From assembly GCA_900544275.1 (NCBI GenBank), contig UQUU01000002.1, positions 124,001 to 188,000 of the forward strand: a DNA stretch of 64,000 nt, in the 5' to 3' direction. A program made the translations under genes and the position numbers. Source of the DNA: an uncultured Succiniclasticum sp. Its GTDB lineage: Bacteria; Bacillota; Negativicutes; Acidaminococcales; Acidaminococcaceae. Below the pieces are notes generated by a model, which made no database searches, was not told where the DNA came from, and saw nothing but the letters and a program-made list of their open reading frames with translations. Positions 57,932 to 64,000 of the stretch are shown here, one piece after another; the stretch's first letter is position 1; every line of letters begins with the position of its first letter.

Positions 57932-59092
57932 TTACAGCTCGTCAAAGACTTCCAAAATCATGGGCCATAGGCGTTCTCTGTCAATGGTCTGCACAATATG
58001 AGCCTTTTGGGTGCCAACAGGAGGTTCGCCGATAAAGGCAATGGTTTTGCCGTAGCAAGGAGAATACACGTCATTTACATCGACAAACTGGTAATATTCT
58101 TCCTGAACCAAAGTGGGATCAATGGCAACCGCCGCTGCCAGCACGTCCCAGATATAGTTAGTATAGTGTTCCGGATCTTTACGGAATAAGCCTACCATAT
58201 AATGGGTCTCCCACATGCTCTTGAACAACGGGTTCTTGATTCGTTTTTCCAACTCCAGAAAATCCTTATAGTCGATCGTTACTTTTTCGCAAACATCCAA
58301 GGGCAGGAAAATCTGGTCCGGATATGGCGCACGAATCATGATTTTTGCAGCTTCCGGGTCGATCCAGTAATTAAATTCCGCCAAAGGAGTGGAGTTGCCT
58401 TCGTGATAGAAAGCGCCGCCCATATAAATCATCCGTTTGATCAAAGGCGCGATTTCCGGTGCTTTTTTCAGCGCCGCCGCCATATTAGCCCCTGTGCCGA
58501 TAGCAATGACCGTCACTTCATGGGGACGGGCCTTGATAGTACGAATCAGATAATCCACCGCATGTTCTTTTTGCGGCATCACGGAAGGCTCTTCCTTAAA
58601 GCGTTCCCGGTACGCATCCAGCCAGCTCTTCGGTTGTGGATAACTTACCGATCCCATATATGTTTCTTTGCCCCAGCCAAACATTTTGCGCTCTTTTTCC
58701 ATGTTTTTATACCGGTTCTTGCGAATCGTGCGATTCACACCCTGGAATACCGGAATATCCGTCCGTTTGATGCCCTCTAACTGGCGAATCGCGCTGGCTA
58801 CCCCATCCTCTGCCCAGCTGTTACCGATACAGATCGTTACGCCCAGTAAATCAATTCTTGGCGATTTTGCCAACATCATCATGGCCACACCATCATCAAA
58901 CAGATCCACCATATCCGCATCCAGGATGACCGGCATCGCTTCATCGCCCCGTTGGAACACACCGCCCTGCACCGGAGACGGAGGCAACGTGGAATAGGGG
59001 CTGCTCACGGGAGCTGCCGCTGCTAATGAAGTAAAGGCCAGCAAAGCCACCATGCAAATCGTTTGTACCAACCAACGCATTGCTTTTCTCAT
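57932..59092 (-). CDS. Secreted nucleoside hydrolase (IUNH family)
   Basis: 386 residues with a signal peptide (about residues 1-27, ending SLAAAAP). The calcium/ribose motif reads LDADMVDLFDDGVAMMML, equivalent to DxDMxxxxDD. Family elements include GVTICIGNSWAEDGV, VTVIAIGTGANMAAAL and RMIYMGGAFYHEG. It cleaves ribonucleosides to base and ribose outside the cytoplasm. The ATG at 59092 has AGGAG 9 nt upstream; nearby in-frame ATGs are less well placed. Exported members are uncommon among bacteria but known. Confidence 0.86.
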   Translation of the reverse strand: MRKAMRWLVQTICMVALLAFTSLAAAAPVSSPYSTLPPSPVQGGVFQRGDEAMPVILDADMVDLFDDGVAMMMLAKSPRIDLLGVTICIGNSWAEDGVASAIRQLEGIKRTDIPVFQGVNRTIRKNRYKNMEKERKMFGWGKETYMGSVSYPQPKSWLDAYRERFKEEPSVMPQKEHAVDYLIRTIKARPHEVTVIAIGTGANMAAALKKAPEIAPLIKRMIYMGGAFYHEGNSTPLAEFNYWIDPEAAKIMIRAPYPDQIFLPLDVCEKVTIDYKDFLELEKRIKNPLFKSMWETHYMVGLFRKDPEHYTNYIWDVLAAAVAIDPTLVQEEYYQFVDVNDVYSPCYGKTIAFIGEPPVGTQKAHIVQTIDRERLWPMILEVFDEL

Positions 59093-59234
59093 GAACATCA
59101 CTCCTCTTACTAAAATTTGTCAAACCATAATATATTTTAATTTAAATATATTCTACTGCTTTCCACTCTACTTCGAACTTAATATGGTTTTGGTAAAACC
59201 AGTTACCCAGTGTCAAACTTTTCTCCGTTGTCAT

Positions 59235-60089
59235 TCAGTTATCCGCCGGATAGTTACACCAGTAAATACCATCGATTACACCATTGGAGCAGGAAAAGCC
59301 AAAGCCTTTGCTGTCAGGCAGCTCTCCCGGATATTCTCTGTTCCTGTACCAGTACAGCCCATTTTCTCCCGGCAGATAGTACCAGCCGATCGATTCCATA
59401 TCCCGGTGGAACTGTGCCAGCTCTCTGTCATCCATCTTCTGTCCGATTCTAAGCCCTGCCGCCGGCTGTTTTGAAGAAACTACCGAAGCTCCCCACATGC
59501 GAATATTAAGCCCCTCAGACTCACCGAGGTCTCTGCTGCAGTAGGCCCACATATCGTATTCACCTACGGCTATTTTGAACTCTGCTCCGGCAAACTTGCG
59601 GTCTGTCGCCTCGAGATCACCAAATCCATTGCCATGAATATTTTCATAAGAACCTACTAAACTGTCAAAGTCAAAAAACACACTGCTCTGAAACGCAGCC
59701 TCAAAACGCTCTTTTCGGGTCATCGCGTCCTTTATCAGTCCCAGATACCTCGCATTGACATAACCCCGGACTCCCTCCTCGGTAATTACTTTTGCCCAAG
59801 GATAACCATTGTAGTGTTCTTTTGTAAACTCTTCCGCATACACCCAATCTCCTGCCTGTAAAGAATCCAAAATCTCTCCCTGATCCACCACGGGACCGCT
59901 GCGAACATTTACATCAGAACCGGTGGAATACAGCGCAATCGGCCAATCATAAGGTATGGAATCGCTCATCGCTTTGCGGGAATTCTCCAAACTTACACAA
60001 TCCAAGGCAGCGAACGCTGAAGAACTGAAAACAAAAGAAACAACGGACACCAGCAAGGCCAAAAAAACGGCTGTCATAAGTTTTTTCAT
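59235..60089 (-). CDS. Secreted SH3-domain protein (larger)
   Basis: 284 residues, start at 60089 (GGAGGAGGAAAC before the ATG; a longer frame is rejected). Signal peptide to about residue 26 (SSAFAA). A bacterial SH3 domain covers about 40-110: DVNVRSGPVVDQGEILDSLQ, WAKVITEEGVRGYVNARYLG. The rest, residues 120-284, contains EFKIAVGEYDMWAYCSRDLG and IGWYYLPGENGLYWYRNREY, with no known family. It may act in envelope or wall binding. A shorter SH3 protein is at 39241. Confidence 0.72.
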   Translation of the reverse strand: MKKLMTAVFLALLVSVVSFVFSSSAFAALDCVSLENSRKAMSDSIPYDWPIALYSTGSDVNVRSGPVVDQGEILDSLQAGDWVYAEEFTKEHYNGYPWAKVITEEGVRGYVNARYLGLIKDAMTRKERFEAAFQSSVFFDFDSLVGSYENIHGNGFGDLEATDRKFAGAEFKIAVGEYDMWAYCSRDLGESEGLNIRMWGASVVSSKQPAAGLRIGQKMDDRELAQFHRDMESIGWYYLPGENGLYWYRNREYPGELPDSKGFGFSCSNGVIDGIYWCNYPADN

Positions 60090-60138
60090 GTTTCCTCCTC
60101 CTGATTTATAAATAATAAAATCGCAATAAAACAAAACA

Positions 60139-60158
60139 CCGAACGAATATCCGTCCGG
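60139..60158 (-). terminator. Possible terminator upstream of the SH3 gene
   Basis: A 7-bp stem (60139-60145 with 60152-60158, one G-T pair) is followed on the minus strand by TGTTTTGTTTTATT. It lies 350 nt past the DMT gene. The stretch 60090-60514 has no gene. Confidence 0.45.
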
Positions 60159-60514
60159 CATTAGGATGCCTGATCAGTAACAGGAATACCTGACGGAATA
60201 AGCGAAAGTTTTCGCCGTTTCTCCAGCAAAATTTTATTTCAATTACTCTTATTTCTTCCGGACTCTCTTATTGCTTCTCTATTCAATTAGTGGTTATGCA
60301 AACCTGAACCTACCTGTATTTCTTTTTTCATTATCCCATAGTCAGACACCATTTTCAAGGTTATTTTCTGAAATTTCTTTATCTTATATCATACTATATC
60401 ATACGATTTTCCGCACTCTACTGCGTAATTTTTATTTTTTCTCAGTCTGTGTGCTGCTCACCACTGCCAAAAGAAAGAGTGGTTTCAGAATGCTAAAAAG
60501 CAATCCGATAAATG

Positions 60515-61387
60515 TTACTGAAACAAATTTAATGCCGTAAGATCAATTTCGCTGACAACAGCAGAAACAATCACCAGAACCACGCCCGCTGCCATAACGG
60601 GAGTCATCGGCTCATGCAGCACAAAAGCGGACAGTAATACTGCCACAATGGGGTCAATATAGCTGAATAAAGCCACGGTCTGCGCGGAAATCCTATTTAT
60701 GCTGCCAAAATACAGAGAATAAGCGATCCCGGTATGAACGATGCCTGCCATCAGCAACATACTCAGCGCCAGCGGTTCCGGTGTAAAGGAAGTGATGTTA
60801 CCTTTCACCATTACATACGGCAATAAAGTGACAGCAGAAATTCCCAGTTGGAAAACAGTTCTGTCCCGGGAAGGAATGTCCGTGATTTTTTTGTTCAGAA
60901 GCACGACCGCCGCGTACAAAACTGCCGCCCCAAGGCCAAAAAATACACCCTGCAAGCCGGAGACTCCGGAATTGATCACATTAGTGACCGAAACCATCCC
61001 CACCACAGCGCCCATAGCGCAAAGCCCCTTCTTCAAGGTTATTGTTTCTTTTAGTACCACAGGCGAAAGTACAATCACAATAACCGGCGCCATGTAATAG
61101 CAAATCGTAGCCACGGCAACCGAAGTGTAACAATAGGCTTCAAAAAGCAAGATCCAGTTAAATCCAAGACAGGCGCCGGACACAAGCAATAAAGCAAGGT
61201 TTTGTTTTACGGGTTCCCAGACAAAGGTTTTCTTGTGCAACATCTGGAGGAAAAGCAAAAACGAAACGCCAACAAAGCCCCTTACAAAAGCAATCCACTC
61301 GGAAGGATATGGAATATAACGGCGCACCAGACCGATCGTGCCGAAGATCACCATCGCTAAAACCATCTGTAATTTATCGTTCTTCAC
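60515..61387 (-). CDS. EamA/DMT-family transporter
   Basis: 290 residues, ten hydrophobic helices in two EamA repeats. VRRYIPYPSEWIAFVRGFVG and CLGFNWILLFEAYCYTSVAV are in the first, GIVHTGIAYSLYFGSINRIS and SYIDPIVAVLLSAFVLHEPM in the second. It probably exports a small metabolite such as an amino acid. A GTG at 61387 is taken as the start, with AAAAGGGAAG upstream; the ATG at 61366 is also possible. It has no helpful neighbours. Confidence 0.82.
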   Translation of the reverse strand: MKNDKLQMVLAMVIFGTIGLVRRYIPYPSEWIAFVRGFVGVSFLLFLQMLHKKTFVWEPVKQNLALLLVSGACLGFNWILLFEAYCYTSVAVATICYYMAPVIVIVLSPVVLKETITLKKGLCAMGAVVGMVSVTNVINSGVSGLQGVFFGLGAAVLYAAVVLLNKKITDIPSRDRTVFQLGISAVTLLPYVMVKGNITSFTPEPLALSMLLMAGIVHTGIAYSLYFGSINRISAQTVALFSYIDPIVAVLLSAFVLHEPMTPVMAAGVVLVIVSAVVSEIDLTALNLFQ

Positions 61388-61551
61388 TATCTTTTCTTCC
61401 CTTTTCTGTATAGTATGAATCTGACAGAAAATAACGTACAATACAATATTTTATACCTGCTAATGCACAGGTCTGTCACAGTACTCTGATTTAAAAGAAA
61501 GAACGGGAGTCCATAAAAGGCAGACGCGCCGGCAAATACCAGTTAAAAGCA

Positions 61552-61568
61552 ATCTCTCACGGAGAGAT
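61552..61568 (-). terminator. Hairpin after the macrodomain gene, weak terminator
   Basis: ATCTCTC/GAGAGAT stem (61552-61558 with 61562-61568), 3-nt loop, then TGCTTTTAA on the minus strand. The call is tentative. Confidence 0.45.
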
Positions 61569-61609
61569 AAGTCCTCTTATACGCATCCCTATTCCTTCTA
61601 TCTTTTATC

Positions 61610-62245
61610 CTACCATGATTCAATAGTCTTTTGGTAAGCCACCATTTCCCGGTCGTTAAAACAGCAGAAATATATTTTCATTACGACATCCGGATGTGCG
61701 TCAAGCCACTGCGCTGCCGCCAACAGAGACACCTTTGCCGCCTTTTCAATCGGATAGCCATATGCTCCCGTAGAAATACAGGGAAAAGCAATACTCCTAC
61801 ACCTATACGCCAACGCTAAGTCAAGAGAATTTCGGTAACACGCAGCCAGCAAATAAGCATCCTCAGCTACACCGCGATAAACCGGTCCTACTGTATGAAT
61901 AATATAAGAGGCATTCCGGATATTATAAGCTTTGGTAATTTTAGCCTGGCCTGTTTCACAACCATTAAGCGCCTTACATTCCCGTAACAATTCTGACCCC
62001 GCCGCTATATGAATGGCTCCATCTACGCCTCCCCCGCCCAAAAGGGTTTGATTCGCTGCATTTACAATGGCGTCCGCCTGCTGCATAACCACACTTCCCC
62101 GCACAAAAATAATCTGCGATTTTCTATTTGCGGTCTCCGTTCCAGCATGACTACACCAGGAAGCTGTCACATTGGCAACAGCTTTTTCCCCCTCTGTTTT
62201 CTCCCACGTTTTTTCTTCGTTTGTTGAGAGAATGCTTGCTGACAT
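61610..62245 (-). CDS. Macrodomain protein, O-acetyl-ADP-ribose deacetylase-like
   Basis: 211 residues from the ATG at 62245 (AAGGAG 7 nt upstream). The macrodomain covers about residues 43-210: ADAIVNAANQTLLGGGGVDG with the Asn and Asp used in catalysis, GQAKITKAYNIRNASYIIHT, then SIAFPCISTGAYGYPIEKAA. It removes ADP-ribose from proteins or hydrolyses O-acetyl-ADP-ribose. It has an extra N-terminal 40 residues, charged and unconserved. It is between the DMT and MATE transporter genes. Confidence 0.92.
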   Translation of the reverse strand: MSASILSTNEEKTWEKTEGEKAVANVTASWCSHAGTETANRKSQIIFVRGSVVMQQADAIVNAANQTLLGGGGVDGAIHIAAGSELLRECKALNGCETGQAKITKAYNIRNASYIIHTVGPVYRGVAEDAYLLAACYRNSLDLALAYRCRSIAFPCISTGAYGYPIEKAAKVSLLAAAQWLDAHPDVVMKIYFCCFNDREMVAYQKTIESW

Positions 62246-62328
62246 ATTCTCACTCCTTTTTTCTTCTCGCATATTTCTTGCACATTGATTGATAAAGTCT
62301 GTAGATTGTACGCATCAGTCAATAAAGT

Positions 62329-63636
62329 TTACATGTCTTTGTCCATTTGCAGCGGCAACAAAATATAACGCGTTAGGAAAAATGCCGCAACCAATGTTGT
62401 CAGCCCTTCAGAAAATGTCAATACATACCAGATCACGTTGCCGCCGCTAAAAGTTTCATACAAAAACATCACACAGGTTACCAGTATCGGGGTGCGGAGC
62501 AAAGATAAGAAAATGGCAATTCTCCCCTTACCCAAGCTGGCAAAAAAGGTAACCATAAATATATTGTATCCGATAAAGAGATACGACGAAGAATATTTTA
62601 TTAAAGCCTTGACAGTACTATCCCGCAAACCGGAGCCTTCCTGCAGAAAAATATCTACGACCGGCAACGGGAAACAATATGCTATCACCAAAAATACTGC
62701 CGTAATAAGCGTAATAAAAGTAAAACCGCCCACAAGAGAATCGCGGATACTACTCAAACTGCGCCGCCCGTAATCATAGCTGAACAAAGGCGCCAGTCCC
62801 TGCGCCACTCCCGTCATGGTCACCTGAGCGAACACGGAAATATAAGAAATCACAGTATAGATCACAATGCCATCCTGCCCCAAAAGTTTCAGCAACGTCG
62901 TGTTAAAAAGAAACACCGTATACCCGATGGCAATCTCAGACAAAGCGTCACCGGCGCCTATCGGAAGCACCGTTTTCAAGTGAGACAGATTGATTTTCCG
63001 GACAAAGTTAAGCCGCCCCTTTTTTCTTGAAAAATGAAACAGCAGCAAAAGCGTGCTGACGACCTGCGCGATTCCTGTTGCCAATCCCGCGCCAAAAACA
63101 CCCATTTGCAGGGGTACAATGAACAGGTAGTCAAGCACCAGATTCGTCAGTGCCGCCACAAGAACGGAAATTGTTGCAAACTGAGGAAAACCGTCCACTT
63201 TAACCAGCACTTCCAGCTGATACGTGGTCATAAAAAATACGCCGAAGAAAATCAGCACATGGAGATATTCTTTGACGTAAACATAGGTCTGCTCATTAGC
63301 GCCCAAAAGGAATGTAAGCGGGTGCAAAAAAATATGTAACAGCACAGTATAAATAACACCCAGCACAGCTAAAGCGGCAAACCCGACCGTAAAAACTTCG
63401 TTTGCTTCACGGATATTTTTCCGGCCCAAACTGAACCCTGCTTTCGCCTGGGTGCCGATGCTCAATAATATTCCCAGCGCAAAGAAACTGGTAATAACCG
63501 GCATTGAGATATTCACTGCGCTGAAACCCGTTTCTCCCACATAGTTAGCTACAAAATAGCCGTCGACCATCGTGTAAAGGGCAAAGACCCACATCGAGAG
63601 GATCGACGGAATCGTGTATTTAAAAAATCGTTTCAT
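62329..63636 (-). CDS. MATE family efflux transporter
   Basis: 435 residues, twelve transmembrane helices. The opening KYTIPSILSMWVFALYTMVD then GYFVANYVGETGFSAVNISM is the usual MATE start, and TGVAQGLAPLFSYDYGRR is the middle-repeat signature. It exports cationic drugs or metabolites using a Na+ or H+ gradient. It is MepA-like in form. The substrate cannot be read. It follows the terminal partial gene by about 90 nt. Confidence 0.9.
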   Translation of the reverse strand: MKRFFKYTIPSILSMWVFALYTMVDGYFVANYVGETGFSAVNISMPVITSFFALGILLSIGTQAKAGFSLGRKNIREANEVFTVGFAALAVLGVIYTVLLHIFLHPLTFLLGANEQTYVYVKEYLHVLIFFGVFFMTTYQLEVLVKVDGFPQFATISVLVAALTNLVLDYLFIVPLQMGVFGAGLATGIAQVVSTLLLLFHFSRKKGRLNFVRKINLSHLKTVLPIGAGDALSEIAIGYTVFLFNTTLLKLLGQDGIVIYTVISYISVFAQVTMTGVAQGLAPLFSYDYGRRSLSSIRDSLVGGFTFITLITAVFLVIAYCFPLPVVDIFLQEGSGLRDSTVKALIKYSSSYLFIGYNIFMVTFFASLGKGRIAIFLSLLRTPILVTCVMFLYETFSGGNVIWYVLTFSEGLTTLVAAFFLTRYILLPLQMDKDM

Positions 63637-63727
63637 TGCCTGCTCTTTGTGCTCTCCATTCGCATCACTTACTCAGCCCACTCCCACGGCTTCAGTAAAT
63701 CGTACAACAGGCAGCTTTATCTGCACT

Positions 63728-64000
63728 TTAACGCCCATCTTTAAGATAGCGTGTAACAATCGCTTCAGCCTCTCCCGGTCCGTCGGCAGGTTTGCTATAC
63801 TCCACCCGCACCCGGCGATTATCGCTTGCTGAACCCATCTTCCATTCCGCATAGGGCTTGTCGCCTGTATAATGATCTTCTACGAGAATCATGTTAAGCC
63901 GGGAAAGATTATAATAAAGAGCATCCGCAATGTCTTTGGTATCCCCGTCACTGTCTGAGGTAAACGCAAACACGATTTTCCGTAATGTATTCCGCTCCGC
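63728..64000 (-). CDS. C-terminal part of an unidentified gene (cut by window edge)
   Basis: The open frame runs to the right window edge without a stop, so the apparent start at 63973 (GTG) is not the real one. Visible residues include RNTLRKIVFAFTSDSDGDTK, DIADALYYNLSRLNMILVED and NRRVRVEYSKPADGPGEAEA, then IVTRYLKDGR and stop. The family is not recognised. The upstream part lies beyond base 64000. Confidence 0.6.
   Translation of the reverse strand, partial: AERNTLRKIVFAFTSDSDGDTKDIADALYYNLSRLNMILVEDHYTGDKPYAEWKMGSASDNRRVRVEYSKPADGPGEAEAIVTRYLKDGR

Overview
The window reads as chromosomal DNA from a diderm, anaerobic Firmicute, most likely a member of the Negativicutes. The gene repertoire and order are Firmicutes-like: the nusB-xseA-xseB-ispA-dxs-tlyA-nadK string, Asp23/AmaP/DUF2273, ireB-ruvX-DUF1292-mltG-U32, and AddAB rather than RecBCD. 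Two AsmA-like proteins imply an outer membrane. Oxygen-sensitive chemistry is common: HydE, a Feo system, a ferredoxin beside a Crp/Fnr regulator, and a radical SAM repair-type protein. Family-level placement is not possible from the sequence alone.

Left part (1-28.5 kb). Almost everything is on the minus strand and housekeeping. One compact run from the Asp23 gene (8460) to nadK (off the left edge) looks like a single operon for envelope stress, transcription antitermination, exonuclease VII, isoprenoid precursors, TlyA and NAD kinase. Next come efp and an Xaa-Pro peptidase, then ireB-ruvX-asmA-DUF1292-mltG-U32. A repair block follows: rSAM/DUF4130, asmA2, addB, addA, and then rarA.

Middle (28.5-40.5 kb). 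An orphan metQ with a dyad over its promoter is followed by a ferrous-iron locus (feoA, feoA, feoB, a Cys-rich partner) behind a cluster of DtxR-like boxes. Then come mscL with a zinc ribbon, a divergent ferredoxin/Crp pair, a sodium:neurotransmitter-family symporter, hydE, a crotonase, an SH3 protein and tcdA.

AT-rich island (40.5-46.1 kb). A LytS-type sensor kinase and LytTR regulator diverge from a three-gene operon: a DUF5058 membrane protein, a second membrane protein and a class III CoA-transferase. Two identical 9-bp direct repeats 21 bp apart lie in front of that operon and look like a LytTR operator. The set suggests a sensed, imported and CoA-activated carboxylate. It is the best candidate here for an undescribed system.

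Right part (46.2-64 kb). This is accessory DNA with signs of decay: a degenerate tRNA-Cys with an intact-looking promoter, a truncated and probably frameshifted papain-like gene, a Fic remnant, and a tetranucleotide tract. Intact genes include a lipoprotein barnase with barstar, a tannase-like hydrolase with Gly where the nucleophile Ser is expected, purC, an unaccompanied carB, an asparaginase preceded by a 30-residue membrane microprotein, a secreted nucleoside hydrolase, an SH3 protein, a DMT exporter, a macrodomain protein and a MATE transporter. The terminal gene is cut by the window edge.
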